64,000 nucleotides of DNA from Dokdonella_A sp963834755 (GCA_963834755.1 CAWICQ010000009.1:558001-622000); one strand, 5' to 3'. Counted from the first letter of the stretch, positions 1 to 10,080 are shown. Numbers and translations: made by a program. Notes: generated by a model not told the origin, from the letters alone.

Positions 1-533
1 GCGATCGAGAACACTTCGTCGTTGTTAGGATCGACGACGCCGAGCACGTGATGCGTCCACGTCGCGCCGTCGTCGCCGCTGGTCCAGATCGCATCCTGCG
101 TCGCAGCGAAAACCGTGCCGTCCGGCGCGAACGCGATCTCGTGCACGCTGATGTTGGCGAGATCGGATACCGGCGTCCATGTCGCGCCGTCGTCGGTCGA
201 GCGGTACATCGTGCCGCCCCAACTGCCGCCCGGCGCGATGCCCGCGAGTACGACGCCGGGTTGCGTCGGCGACGCGGCGACATCGGCGACGTCACCGCCC
301 GGCGGTCCGAGCAGGCTCCAGTTGCCCGTTCCGGCGCCGGCTTTTGGCCGCGTCGCGGCGGCGGAGCCAGGCGTGCGCGCGCGGACGCCGCGCGCATCGC
401 TGCGCACGTTTGCGCTCAACGAATCGGCATGCGCAGTGAAAGAAACGATCGGCGTCGACGGCGCCGCGACCGCGGCGGTGGTCAGCGCAAATACGAGTGC
501 GGCTGGAACGAACGACAGGCAACGCGTGCTCAT
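1..533 (-). CDS. Secreted Asp-box (BNR-like) repeat protein, 5' part only
   Basis: The reading frame stays open from an ATG at 533 down to the window edge, so only the first ~177 residues are visible. Residues 1-23 form a typical Sec signal peptide (MSTRCLSFVPAALVFALTTA, then AVAA). After a low-complexity Ala/Arg/Pro linker there are two Asp-box motifs, STDDGATW and SGDDGATW, which mark beta-propeller blades of the sialidase/BNR or VPS10/photosystem-stability-factor type. The product is probably exported. Asp boxes show the fold only, and no catalytic residue can be assessed from this fragment, so a glycosidase role is not claimed. The gene lies downstream of msrA on the same strand with a ~220-base gap that shows no obvious signal. 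Confidence 0.75.
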   Translation of the reverse strand, partial: MSTRCLSFVPAALVFALTTAAVAAPSTPIVSFTAHADSLSANVRSDARGVRARTPGSAAATRPKAGAGTGNWSLLGPPGGDVADVAASPTQPGVVLAGIAPGGSWGGTMYRSTDDGATWTPVSDLANISVHEIAFAPDGTVFAATQDAIWTSGDDGATWTHHVLGVVDPNNDEVFSI

Positions 534-752
534 CAGGGATACCCTCGAACGGATGCATGATCCGCGGGCATCGCAAGGATTCAGGTGCGCGATGGTCGTC
601 CGCGGTTGCGCCCGATGATGCACGCTGACGACCGACAAAGCATCACATCGGCGTTATCGCGGCGTTTTCGTTCGATGATTCCGCCAGCATCGGCGATGCC
701 AGGCGCGACAACTTTCGTTCGCCGAGAAGAAAGCGAGCTGGACCGCAGGCGC

Positions 753-1385
753 TCAGGTCTTGAGATACGCGCGGAACGCCTTGCGGAACTTGGCGACCTT
801 CGGCGCGATGATGAGCTGGCAGTACGGGTTCTCGCCATGCAGCTTGAAATACTGCTGGTGATAGTCCTCGGCTTTGTAGAACGCGGTGAACGGAACGACT
901 TCGGTGACGATCGCACCGCTCCATTCGTGGCTGTCTGCGGTCTCCTTGATGGCCTTCTGGATGGCCGCTTTCTGCTCGTCGTTGCGATAGAACGCGATCG
1001 ATCGATACTGCGCTCCGACGTCCGCGCCCTGGCGGTTCAGCGTGGTCGGATCGTGGATCGTGAAGAACGCTTTCAGGATCGTGTCGCGGCTGATGACGCT
1101 CGGGTCGAAGGTGATCTGCACGACCTCGGCGTGGCCGGTGCCGCCATCGGACACCTGCTCGTAGCTCGGATTGGGAACGTGGCCGCCGGCAAAGCCCGAA
1201 TCGACCTGGTCGATGCCCTTCAGTTCGCTGAAGACGGCTTCGAGGCACCAGAAGCAGCCGCCGCCGAGCGTTAGCACTTCGCGGCCCTGTGCCGGCGCGT
1301 CGTTTTTTGTGTCCGCGGCGCGGGCATCGACGCCGAATGCGACGGCACACAGCATCAGCACCACGGCGAAAAGATGACGGAACAT
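753..1385 (-). CDS. msrA: Exported peptide-methionine (S)-S-oxide reductase MsrA
   Basis: A 210-residue MsrA that reduces methionine-S-sulfoxide in oxidised proteins. The catalytic motif GCFWC lies at residues 43-47, with C44 as the nucleophile, and the family signatures GGHVPNPSYEQV and GHAEVVQITFDP follow. The N-terminus MFRHLFAVVLMLCAVAFGVD plus ARA reads as a cleavable signal peptide, so this copy should repair envelope proteins rather than cytoplasmic ones. The ATG at 1385 was chosen because it gives this signal peptide; the frame is open further upstream but not MsrA-like. The fused MsrB domain seen in some exported versions is absent. MscS is the next gene upstream on the same strand, 128 bases away, with no sign of coupling. 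Confidence 0.95.
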   Translation of the reverse strand: MFRHLFAVVLMLCAVAFGVDARAADTKNDAPAQGREVLTLGGGCFWCLEAVFSELKGIDQVDSGFAGGHVPNPSYEQVSDGGTGHAEVVQITFDPSVISRDTILKAFFTIHDPTTLNRQGADVGAQYRSIAFYRNDEQKAAIQKAIKETADSHEWSGAIVTEVVPFTAFYKAEDYHQQYFKLHGENPYCQLIIAPKVAKFRKAFRAYLKT

Positions 1386-1513
1386 GGCGTTCTCGCAAGT
1401 TGGGTTGCCGATGAGACCGGCCGCTCGTCGCCAGCATTTCACGCGAGCACTTTTTCGACCGGTTTCAAGCGCTTCGATCGCACATCGCGTAGCAGGTCGT
1501 TCGGCCATTCCCG

Positions 1514-3892
1514 CTAAGTCGCGGAGCCCATGCCCGCATCCGTCGCCTTGCCAGGCCTTTGCAAGGTCAGTTCCTGCGGAGCGGCCATGCGAATGCCCGC
1601 GTCGCGAAGACGGCCGAGGACATCCAGCAGGATGTCGCTGCGAATCGCGCCGGCCTGCCGTGGATTGTCGATGAACGCGACGCCGACGAAGGTCAGGGCG
1701 CTGTTGTCGATGCCATCGAGCGTGACGGACAGCGCGGGATTCTCCAGGATAGCCGGATTGCTCGTGAACGCCGCGGTCATCGCCGCGATCACGGCGTCGG
1801 CGTCCGTGTCGAGCGGCATCGGCAGGCGCACGCGCACGCGGCCTTGTGAATTCGCCAGAGTCACGTTGCGCACGGTCTTGGTGATGAGCTCGGAGTTGGG
1901 CACGATCATCGTCGAGCGATCGCCCATCTGGATCTCGGTCGCGCGTACGTTGATGCGACGGATGTCGCCCTCGATATCGCCGAGCGCGACCCAGTCGCCG
2001 ACCTTGACCGGCCGCTCGACGAGCAGGATCAAGCCGGAAACGAAATTCTGCACAACCGCCTGCAGGCCAAAACCGATGCCGACCGAAAGCGCGCTCGCGA
2101 CCCACGCGATGCGTTCGACCGAAAGGCCGAGCTCCGACAACGCGAACGCAAACACCACGATGCCGCCCGCATAGCCGAGCAGCGTCGTCACCGAAGCGCG
2201 CATGGCGGGATCCAGCGTCGTGGTCGGCAGATAGCGATCGTTCAACCAGCGCTTCAGCGAGCGCACCACGACGAGTCCGGCCAGGAACACCGCAATCGCG
2301 CCGAACACCGCGTTGGGCGTGATCTCGAACTGGCCGATCCGCAGCGCGCTCGATCCGACCTGCGTGCCGAGATTGGAAAGCTCGGCGCGCCCGCGGCCAA
2401 ACCCTGCAAAGATCATCGAGAGCGCGAACAGGAAGGCGACGACTCGAAACGCGCCGGAGAGCACCACCGCGACCTGCTCCGATGTTCGCGTCTGCATGCC
2501 GAGCGTCTCGCGCATCCAGCGCTGGCGAATCGAAACGAGTGTGAAGAACGAATCTTCGATGACGTGCACGAGCAGGAAAAACGCACTGCCGACGATGAGC
2601 GCGCGCACCATCAACGCGGCGATGAATTGCGCGAACGCGACGAACCCGATCGCAGCGGATACCAGCGCAGTCAGCGCGGCGAGCCAGAGCACGCCGATCG
2701 CGACATTGCTCCACATCGACGGCGTCGGCGGCGGCTCATCCGGCTTGCGTTCCGCCGCAGCCTTGCGACGCCCGCGTCGGATGCATGACAACGCCCAAAC
2801 GACGATTGCTGCGTAGACGACTGCGCTGACAAAGCTCGCGGTGACGGTCGCCGCCAGGCTCGCGCCGGCGACGGCGTTGATCCGGCGCAGCATGATGCTG
2901 AGCGCGATGGCGGTCCCGAGCAGCCACGGAAACGGCGCCAAATCGGTCGCCATGTCGTCGGCGATCGGCGGCAACCGCCACGAGGGCCGCGTCGGCGACA
3001 GCAACGCGCGGCCGAGCCCGGCGACGAAGCTGCCGAAGAAAATCGCAAGGACCAGCGAGTGCGCCAGCTGATCTTCGGCGCCGCTGAACGCGCCGTGCCA
3101 TTCGAGTCCGCTCACGATCGCCTGCGCGCCGAGTCCCGTGAAAACGGTCGCGACGACGACCACCGCCAGTGCGAGCGCCGATCGGCGCAAACGCCCCTGC
3201 GGTACGCGATCGGTGGTCAGGCGTACCAGCGCGCGCACGGCCCATAAGCGCCCGAACACGATCAGCAGGAGTGCCCCGACGATGCCGACGATCGCGAAGA
3301 CGCGGTTGTCCGGTGCAAAGCCATCGGCGACCGCGTAGACGACGCCGCTCAGTAAAGTCGTGAGCCGTGCACGATCTTCGACGCTGTTGCCGATGACATT
3401 TTTCCAGAATGTCGGCGTCAGCGGCGAGGGCGTTCGCTGCGAAAGTCGCGCCTGGAAATTCGCGCGCCGCGCTTCGGCAATCTCGGCGAGCAGCTGCTGC
3501 GCATCCACGGAAATGAGTTTCGCGCGCTTGATCTCTCCGTCGAGATCCGTGCGCTGCTTGCCGAGTGCCGCGCGCTGCGCTGCGATGTCCGGCGCTTCTG
3601 CCGGAGCGCCTTTCGCCGGTGCCGGCCCCAGTTCGGCGATGCGCGCATCGAGCGCATCGAGCTTGGGCGCGCGATCCGCCGCGAGCGCGTCGGCCGAGCT
3701 GACGATCGAGGTCGCGATATCGCGAACGTCGCTGAGCTTGGTCTCGTCGACTTCCGCGCCGAGTTGCTTGCGGATGTCGGCGATCTGCTGCTGCGCGGCG
3801 TCGAAGAACTTCGCCGAATCGGGTTCCTGGCCGAAGGCGCGCGACGCTACCAGTGCGAGCAACAAAAAAGCGATGGCGCGCCAGCGGAGCAT
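1514..3892 (-). CDS. MscS-family mechanosensitive channel with long N-terminal periplasmic domain
   Basis: A 792-residue inner-membrane channel. A signal peptide (MLRWRAIAFLLLALVASRAF) is followed by a helical periplasmic region of about 150 residues resembling DUF3772. Roughly ten membrane segments come next, then the MscS core at about residues 620-740, with pore helix ASALSVGIGFGLQAVVQNF and the beta-domain start VERPVKVGDWVALGDIEGD. It probably opens on hypo-osmotic shock to release solutes. The ATG at 3892 was preferred over the upstream start at 3976 because it places the signal peptide at the N-terminus; no strong Shine-Dalgarno sequence is visible. It is larger than plain MscS (~290 residues) and shorter than E. 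coli MscK. Confidence 0.9.
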   Translation of the reverse strand: MLRWRAIAFLLLALVASRAFGQEPDSAKFFDAAQQQIADIRKQLGAEVDETKLSDVRDIATSIVSSADALAADRAPKLDALDARIAELGPAPAKGAPAEAPDIAAQRAALGKQRTDLDGEIKRAKLISVDAQQLLAEIAEARRANFQARLSQRTPSPLTPTFWKNVIGNSVEDRARLTTLLSGVVYAVADGFAPDNRVFAIVGIVGALLLIVFGRLWAVRALVRLTTDRVPQGRLRRSALALAVVVVATVFTGLGAQAIVSGLEWHGAFSGAEDQLAHSLVLAIFFGSFVAGLGRALLSPTRPSWRLPPIADDMATDLAPFPWLLGTAIALSIMLRRINAVAGASLAATVTASFVSAVVYAAIVVWALSCIRRGRRKAAAERKPDEPPPTPSMWSNVAIGVLWLAALTALVSAAIGFVAFAQFIAALMVRALIVGSAFFLLVHVIEDSFFTLVSIRQRWMRETLGMQTRTSEQVAVVLSGAFRVVAFLFALSMIFAGFGRGRAELSNLGTQVGSSALRIGQFEITPNAVFGAIAVFLAGLVVVRSLKRWLNDRYLPTTTLDPAMRASVTTLLGYAGGIVVFAFALSELGLSVERIAWVASALSVGIGFGLQAVVQNFVSGLILLVERPVKVGDWVALGDIEGDIRRINVRATEIQMGDRSTMIVPNSELITKTVRNVTLANSQGRVRVRLPMPLDTDADAVIAAMTAAFTSNPAILENPALSVTLDGIDNSALTFVGVAFIDNPRQAGAIRSDILLDVLGRLRDAGIRMAAPQELTLQRPGKATDAGMGSAT

Positions 3893-4116
3893 GCGTGCAT
3901 CATCAAAGCGCCTTCGCACGGCGTCAATCGTTGCGCGGCCGGCAGTTACGCGCAGCTTCATTTGGATTAGCGCCACCGTCGATTCGCGCGTTCGCGCTTT
4001 TCATTGCCGAGCGAGCCCGCATTGAACGACATCGATCGATCGGCTGAGTCCCGCGGCGAGGTAAGTCGCAAATTCGCCGAAGCGAAAGCAATCCGAAGCG
4101 ATTGAACGCCGAACAA

Positions 4117-4812
4117 TCAGACCACCGCGCCGAACAATTTGCCGATCACGGCCGTCACGACCATCGCGAGCGCACCCCAAAATGCAATGCGCAGCGCGCC
4201 TTTGGTGATCGACGCGCCGCCGGTTCTCGCGGCGATGCCGCCGAGCGAGGCGAGAAAAACCAGCGATGCAACGCTGACCGCCCAAGCGATCGTCGCGCCT
4301 GGAGCGATCACGGCGACAATGAGCGGAAGCGCCGAGCCCGCGGCGAACGTCGCCGCCGATGTCAGCGCGGCCTGCACGGGTCGAGCCGTGCTGATCTCGG
4401 AGATGCCAAGCTCGTCGCGCGCGTGTGCGCCGAGCGCGTCCTTCGCCATAAGCTGTTCGGCGACCTTGTGGGCCAGCGCGGCATCGAGCCCACGCCGCGC
4501 ATAGATACCGGCGAGCTCGGCGCGCTCGCTCTCGATGTCGGTCGCAAGCTCAGCGCGCTCGCGCGCGAGGTCAGCGTGCTCGGTGTCGAGCTGCGAGCTG
4601 ACCGAGACGAACTCGCCGGCGGCCATCGACATTGATCCGGCAACGAGTCCTGCGACACCGGCCGTCAGCACGGCGGCATGCTCGGCATTCGCGGCAGCGA
4701 CGCCGACGATCAGGCTCGCGGTGGAAAGGATGCCGTCGTTGGCGCCGAGGACGGCCGCGCGCAACCAGCCGATTCTTCCCGAGCGGTGACGTTCACGATG
4801 ACCAATGCGCAT
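4117..4812 (-). CDS. VIT/CCC1-family transporter
   Basis: A 231-residue membrane protein of the vacuolar iron transporter (VIT1/CCC1) family, which moves Fe2+ or Mn2+ in characterised members. The family signature is LRAAVLGANDGILSTASLIV near the N-terminus, then SMSMAAGEFVSVSSQ, a cytoplasmic charged helical region around residues 75-135, and three hydrophobic C-terminal segments. GGAGG sits six bases before the ATG at 4812. The gene lies downstream of aceE on the same strand, separated by 132 bases. The metal substrate cannot be read from the sequence; detoxification or storage of iron or manganese is an inference from the family. Confidence 0.9.
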   Translation of the reverse strand: MRIGHRERHRSGRIGWLRAAVLGANDGILSTASLIVGVAAANAEHAAVLTAGVAGLVAGSMSMAAGEFVSVSSQLDTEHADLARERAELATDIESERAELAGIYARRGLDAALAHKVAEQLMAKDALGAHARDELGISEISTARPVQAALTSAATFAAGSALPLIVAVIAPGATIAWAVSVASLVFLASLGGIAARTGGASITKGALRIAFWGALAMVVTAVIGKLFGAVV

Positions 4813-4944
4813 GCGCGACCTCCGCCTCTGTCGTCGCCGCGAATTGCATGGTGCCCACGCGGCAAATCATGGTGTGCCGTTTGCCTGGCCGGCGCAAACG
4901 GGCCTGCATTGCATCGCCGCAACGTGAAATCGGCAAATCTTCGA

Positions 4945-7662
4945 TCACACCGTGGTCGGGTTCGGTTTCTCTGGATCGAGCTTCCACTGCCGGATCGCGC
5001 GTGCGACGTCTTCGGGATTCATCTTGCCTTCGGCGGCGAGCGCCGCGATCGCCGCGTGCGCAATCCAGTAACGATCGACTTCGAAGAACGCGCGCAGATT
5101 CGCCCGCGTGTCGCTGCGACCGAAGCCGTCGGTGCCGAGCACGACGTAGCGCTTGCCGTCGGGCATGAACGCGCGCACCTGGTCGGCGTATTCGCGCACG
5201 TAGTCGGTTGCTGCGATGGCCGGGCCGGGTCGATTTTCGAGGCACGCGGTGACGTGCGCCTTGCGCGGCGCCTTTTCCATCGGATGCAGGCGATTCCAGC
5301 GCTCGGCGTCGAAGCCGTCGCGGCGCAATTCGGAGAAGCTCGGGCAAGACCAGATGTCGCTGACGACGCCGAACTCTTTGTCGAGCAACTCGGCGGCCGC
5401 GATCGCTTCGCGCAGGATCGTGCCGGAGCCGAGCAGCTGCACGCACGGAATGTTCTTGCCCTTGCCCTTGCCGTTCGCGGCCTTCTCCGAGGTTCCATCC
5501 TTGAACAGATACATGCCCTTGATGATGTCGGCTTCGGCGCCGCGCGGCATGTCCGGATGCGCGTAGTTCTCGTTCATCACGGTGACGTAATAGTAGACGT
5601 CTTCCTGCTCCTTCAGCATGCGGCGCACGCCGTCCTGCAAGATCACCGCAATCTCGTACGAAAACGTCGGATCGTAGGCGCGGCAGTTCGGAATCGCGCC
5701 GGCGGCGAGGTGCGAGTGGCCATCCTCGTGCTGCAGCCCTTCACCGTTCAACGTCGTGCGGCCGGCGGTTCCGCCGACGAGAAAACCTCGCGCGCGCATG
5801 TCGCCCGCGGCCCAGGCGAGATCGCCGACGCGCTGGAATCCGAACATCGAGTAGTAGATGTAGAACGGCAGCATCGGCACGTTGCTGACCGAATAGCTGG
5901 TCGCCGCGGCCATCCACGCCGACATCGCGCCGGGTTCGGTGATGCCTTCCTGCAGCACCTGGCCTTTCTGGTCTTCGCGGTAATACATCAATTGATCGGC
6001 GTCGACCGGTTTGTACTTCTGGCCGAACGGCGCGTAGATGCCGATCTGGCGGAACATGCCTTCCATGCCGAACGTGCGCGCTTCGTCGGCGACGATCGGC
6101 ACCAGCCGCGGCGCGACCTGCTTGTCGCGCAACAAGAGGTTCATGCCGCGCACGAATGCCATCGTCGTCGAGATTTCGCGATCGCCGGTGCTCTTCAGGA
6201 TCTGCTCGAACGCGGAAAGGTCCGGCACTGCGACCGACGCGCTCTTGGTGCGCCGCTGCGGCAGGAATCCGCCGAGCGCTTTGCGCCGTTCGAGCATGTA
6301 CTGCACTTCGGGAGAATCCTTGCCCGGATGGTAGTACGGCACGTCGTCGACCTTGTCGTCGGCGACCGGAATGTGGAAGCGGTCGCGGAATGCCCGCACG
6401 GCTTCGTTGTCGAGCTTTTTCTGTTGGTGCGTTGGATTCTGCGATTCGCCGGCCGCGCCCATGCCGTAGCCCTTGACCGTCTTGGCAAGGATCACGGTCG
6501 GCATGTTCTTCGTGTTCACCGCCACGTGATAGGCCGCGTACACCTTGTGCGGATCGTGCCCGCCGCGATTGAGACGCCAGATGTCCTCGTCGGAAAGATT
6601 GACGACCATCTCGCGCGTCTCCGGATACTTGCCGAAGAAATGTTCGCGCGTGTACGCGCCACCGAACGCCTTGCAGTTCTGGTATTCGCCGTCGACGGTT
6701 TCCATCATCAGCTTGCGCAGCGTGCCCTTGGTGTCGCGCGCGAGCAGCGGATCCCAATAGCTGCCCCACACCACCTTGAGCACGTTCCAGCCGGCGCCGC
6801 GGAACACGCCTTCGAGCTCCTGGATGATCTTGCCGTTGCCGCGCACCGGACCATCGAGCCGCTGCAGATTGCAGTTGACGACGAAGATCAGATTGTCGAG
6901 TCCTTCGCGACCGGCCAGCGAGATCGCGCCGAGTGATTCGGGCTCGTCCGACTCGCCGTCGCCGACGAAACACCAGACCTTGCGATCGCTCGGAGGAATC
7001 AGTCCGCGGTTTTCGAGGTATTTCCAGAAATGCGCCTGATAGATCGCCTGGATCGGCCCGAGCCCCATCGACACCGTCGGCACCTGCCAGTATTCCGGCA
7101 TCAGCCACGGATGCGGATACGAGGAAAGACCGCGCCCATGCCCGGCGACTTCCATGCGGAAGAAATCGAGCTGCTGCTCGTCGATGCGGCCTTCGAGAAA
7201 CGAGCGCGCGTAAATGCCGGGGCTCGAATGACCCTGATGGAACACGAGATCACCCGGATGGTTCTCGCTCGGCGCGCGCCAGAAATGGTTGAAGCCGACG
7301 TCGTACAACGTCGCGCTCGAGGCGAAGCTCGCGATGTGGCCACCCAGATCGCCGGGCCGCCGATTCGCGCGCACGACCATCGCCATCGCGTTCCAGCGGA
7401 TCAGGCAGCGGATGCGCCATTCCATCGCCGGATCACCCGGCGTGCGCGCCTCCAGATGCGGCGGGATCGTGTTGACGTATTCGGTGGTCGGCTCGAACGG
7501 CAGATAGCCGCCGGCTCGGCGCGTCTCGTCGACCATGCGCTCGAGCAGATAGTGCGCGCGATCGGTGCCGTCGGCGTTGATGACGCCTTTGAGCGCATCG
7601 GTCCATTCCTGCGTCTCGGCGGGATCGAGGTCCTGGTCGAGGATGTCGGTCAACTGGTTCAT
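4945..7662 (-). CDS. aceE: Pyruvate dehydrogenase E1 component, homodimeric type
   Basis: A 905-residue thiamine-diphosphate-dependent E1 (E. coli AceE is 887 residues) that decarboxylates pyruvate and acetylates the lipoyl groups of the E2 subunit, feeding acetyl-CoA to the TCA cycle. The ThDP/Mg motif starts GDGESDEPES near residue 230 and ends in VVNCNLQ; GHSSPGIYARSFLEGR and the transketolase-like C-terminal half are also typical. The true start is the ATG at 7662 (MNQLTDILDQDLDP), with GAGAG just upstream. Neither aceF nor lpd is adjacent; the next gene is a VIT transporter, so aceE appears to be transcribed apart from its partner subunits. Confidence 0.97.
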   Translation of the reverse strand: MNQLTDILDQDLDPAETQEWTDALKGVINADGTDRAHYLLERMVDETRRAGGYLPFEPTTEYVNTIPPHLEARTPGDPAMEWRIRCLIRWNAMAMVVRANRRPGDLGGHIASFASSATLYDVGFNHFWRAPSENHPGDLVFHQGHSSPGIYARSFLEGRIDEQQLDFFRMEVAGHGRGLSSYPHPWLMPEYWQVPTVSMGLGPIQAIYQAHFWKYLENRGLIPPSDRKVWCFVGDGESDEPESLGAISLAGREGLDNLIFVVNCNLQRLDGPVRGNGKIIQELEGVFRGAGWNVLKVVWGSYWDPLLARDTKGTLRKLMMETVDGEYQNCKAFGGAYTREHFFGKYPETREMVVNLSDEDIWRLNRGGHDPHKVYAAYHVAVNTKNMPTVILAKTVKGYGMGAAGESQNPTHQQKKLDNEAVRAFRDRFHIPVADDKVDDVPYYHPGKDSPEVQYMLERRKALGGFLPQRRTKSASVAVPDLSAFEQILKSTGDREISTTMAFVRGMNLLLRDKQVAPRLVPIVADEARTFGMEGMFRQIGIYAPFGQKYKPVDADQLMYYREDQKGQVLQEGITEPGAMSAWMAAATSYSVSNVPMLPFYIYYSMFGFQRVGDLAWAAGDMRARGFLVGGTAGRTTLNGEGLQHEDGHSHLAAGAIPNCRAYDPTFSYEIAVILQDGVRRMLKEQEDVYYYVTVMNENYAHPDMPRGAEADIIKGMYLFKDGTSEKAANGKGKGKNIPCVQLLGSGTILREAIAAAELLDKEFGVVSDIWSCPSFSELRRDGFDAERWNRLHPMEKAPRKAHVTACLENRPGPAIAATDYVREYADQVRAFMPDGKRYVVLGTDGFGRSDTRANLRAFFEVDRYWIAHAAIAALAAEGKMNPEDVARAIRQWKLDPEKPNPTTV

Positions 7663-7863
7663 GTAAGTCTCTCGATGCGGCCCAGACGATGCCAAACGGC
7701 GGCGCGGCGACGCCGGCGGGAACCTCAAGTTTAGTCGGACCGCGTGTCGCGCGCAGCTGCGCGGCGCCGAACCGTCGTCGGGCGCCGAAAAATCTGCGAT
7801 GCGTGTCAGGTGCGCGCACCCTTTTTCGTTTTACCTTGATATGGGCTCTGTACGGGGAAGCAA

Positions 7864-9015
7864 ATGCGTGGGCTGAAGATCGTCTTCTGGCTCTCGATCG
7901 GCGCCGTCTGCGTCGCGTGCGCGTCGACCGCCGCGGCCGCCGATGCCATTTTTGCGGATGGCTTCGACGGCGCGCGCTGGGTCGAGGGCTACTATGTCGG
8001 CTACGAACGCGATCTCTATCCGATCGGCGAAGTCGATTTCAGCGCCGTCACCCATCTGATGGTGGGCCGGGCGCGGCCTCTCGCCGATGGCATCGTCACG
8101 ACCGATTTCGACATCGACGACGTCAACGGCCCGATCTGGGCACAGGCCGCCGTCGACGCCGCCCACGCGGCCGGCCGCAAGGCCGTGCTGATGGTCGGCG
8201 GTGCGGGTGAAATCGACGGTTGGCGCGGCGCCGCTTCGGACGCGAATCGCGGCGCGTTCGTCGCGAACCTGTTCGCCGTCGTCGACGAGTTCGGCTTCGA
8301 TGGCCTCGATCTTGATTGGGAACCGCTCGAAGAAACCGACAAACCCGACTTCGCGGCACTCGCGCAAGCGCTGCGCGCAGAACGGCCGGCGTTGATCCTG
8401 ACCGTGCCCGTCGGCTGGATCAACGCGAACTTCGCCGATCCGCCCGATCCGTGGTGGGGCGAAATCGCGCCGCTGTTCGATCGCATCAACATCATGACTT
8501 ACGACATGGCCGGCCCGTGGCAAGGCTGGCAGAGCTGGCACAACTCCGCGCTGCAGGGTGAAACACCGACCACGCCTTCGTCGGTCTCGAGCAGCGTCCT
8601 GTTCTATCTCGCGTCCGGCGTTCCGCCACAGACACTCGGTGTCGGCACGGCGTTCTACGGCTACTGCTGGCAGGGCATCACTGGGCCGCATCAGGATGGC
8701 GGCGCGGTCGCGGCCGGCGACGGCACGATGACCTTCGCCAACATCATCGAGAACTACTACACGCCGGCGGTGCGCGTGTGGGATGCGACGGCTCTGGTTC
8801 CCTATCTCTCATCGGCCGCTCCGCTCGGCGCCGCGGCGTGCAACTTCGTCAGCTACGAAGACGAGCAGTCGATCGCCGAGAAAGGCGCGCTGGTCCACGC
8901 GCAAGGCCTCGGCGGCACGATCATCTGGACGATCAGCCAGGGCCATCTCGCCGATCAGCCGCCGGGCCAGCGCGATCCGCTGCTCGATGCGATCCGCACC
9001 GCGTTCCTGCAATAA
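7864..9015 (+). CDS. Secreted glycoside hydrolase family 18 (chitinase-like)
   Basis: A 383-residue GH18 protein. A signal peptide spans about residues 1-26. The catalytic signature DGLDLDWE lies at residues 146-153, so E153 is the predicted acid/base, and other barrel elements include KAVLMVGGAG (beta-3) and INIMTYDMAGPW (beta-6). The catalytic aspartates and glutamate are all intact, which argues against a chi-lectin. It would cleave beta-1,4-GlcNAc linkages in chitin or related glycans outside the cytoplasm. No carbohydrate-binding module is present. The gene stands alone, divergent from aceE, with a T-rich upstream stretch (about 7820-7840) that may include its promoter. Confidence 0.92.
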   Translation: MRGLKIVFWLSIGAVCVACASTAAAADAIFADGFDGARWVEGYYVGYERDLYPIGEVDFSAVTHLMVGRARPLADGIVTTDFDIDDVNGPIWAQAAVDAAHAAGRKAVLMVGGAGEIDGWRGAASDANRGAFVANLFAVVDEFGFDGLDLDWEPLEETDKPDFAALAQALRAERPALILTVPVGWINANFADPPDPWWGEIAPLFDRINIMTYDMAGPWQGWQSWHNSALQGETPTTPSSVSSSVLFYLASGVPPQTLGVGTAFYGYCWQGITGPHQDGGAVAAGDGTMTFANIIENYYTPAVRVWDATALVPYLSSAAPLGAAACNFVSYEDEQSIAEKGALVHAQGLGGTIIWTISQGHLADQPPGQRDPLLDAIRTAFLQ

Positions 9016-9033
9016 CGCGCGGCAGATGGAATT

Positions 9034-10005
9034 TCAGTGACGCGTGCCCATGCGCGCACGCACCTGATCGAGCTTGAGCGCGATCGCATCGATCTTCGGC
9101 ACGCGATCGCCGTTGCGTTCGAGCACCCACTGCGCGCGATTCATCTCGCCGCGCGCAATGTGCTGGAGCACGCGCAGCGTGCGCGCGTCCGCTGAATCCG
9201 GATCCTCCGCGAGCAGCTGCGCCACGATCGGAGCGGCGTTCGGAAAATGACCGTTCTCGATGAGCCAGAGCGCGTGCTCGGCGCGGAATTCGGCCGTCGC
9301 GTGCAGCGAGCGCTCGAGATCGGCCCATTTTTCGCGCAGCTGCTGGAACGCCGGCGCGAGGCGCGCGTCGTCGCGATTCATGCCGCGTCCAGCACCGGAA
9401 TCTCCGGTATCGACGTAATAGCGCGCAGTCACTTCGTCGACGAACACGAACGGCGTGCGTTGCGCGCACTGGATGAAGAAATCCATATCCTCGAGAATCT
9501 CGAAGCGCGCATCGAAATAGGCGCCGTCGTCCAGCAGCGAACTCGCGAACATCGCGCAATGCGGACGAAAAAATCCGGTATCGAGCTGCCGCCATGGCTT
9601 GAAGCGGCCGCCGTGAAAACCCACACGAGCGCCGAGCACGGATACGTCCTCGCTGATCGAATGCGCCAGACGCGCGCCCGGATTCGCATCGAGCGCGGCC
9701 CGGAGACGCGAGAGGTGAATCGTCAGCAATTCATCGTCATCGTCGAGAAAGTTGAACCAGTCGCCGCGCGCGGCTTCGAGCGCGACATTCGCTGCTTCCG
9801 CGCGCGCGAGCGGCCGCGCCGAGCGCACCAGTCGCAGCGGAAACGCGCCGCATCGCTCCGGAAGATCGCGATGCGATTCTCCGGCCGCGACGACGACGAC
9901 TTCGACGTTCGGATAGTCCTGCGCCGCGACCGAATCGAGTGCGCGCTGCAGCGTCGGGCGTTCCATGCTGCGGATCAGGATCGAGACAAGAGGCGTGGCG
10001 CTCAT
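9034..10005 (-). CDS. Glycosyltransferase family 2 protein
   Basis: A 323-residue cytoplasmic protein with a GT-A fold. It opens with PLVSILIRSMERPTLQRALD, then has NFLDDDDELL, which supplies the DXD-type nucleotide-sugar and metal site near residue 90, and ILEDMDFF, the usual acceptor-side ED motif. The last ~90 residues are helical and TPR-like rather than part of the catalytic fold. No membrane segments are visible. The donor and acceptor cannot be deduced: no other polysaccharide gene is nearby, so a role in cell-surface glycan or protein glycosylation is only a guess. It is convergent with the chitinase gene. Confidence 0.85.
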   Translation of the reverse strand: MSATPLVSILIRSMERPTLQRALDSVAAQDYPNVEVVVVAAGESHRDLPERCGAFPLRLVRSARPLARAEAANVALEAARGDWFNFLDDDDELLTIHLSRLRAALDANPGARLAHSISEDVSVLGARVGFHGGRFKPWRQLDTGFFRPHCAMFASSLLDDGAYFDARFEILEDMDFFIQCAQRTPFVFVDEVTARYYVDTGDSGAGRGMNRDDARLAPAFQQLREKWADLERSLHATAEFRAEHALWLIENGHFPNAAPIVAQLLAEDPDSADARTLRVLQHIARGEMNRAQWVLERNGDRVPKIDAIALKLDQVRARMGTRH

Positions 10006-10080
10006 GCAGGATTTCTATGTTGCGGTGAACGCGATTCTCGCATGTGTCGCCGCGCTCGATCGCTTGCGTTCGACCAAATC

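Noticed and set aside
4678..6936. Open frame of ~750 codons on the plus strand
   Set aside because: It is antisense to aceE, has no recognisable domain, and shows the composition of a shadow frame.
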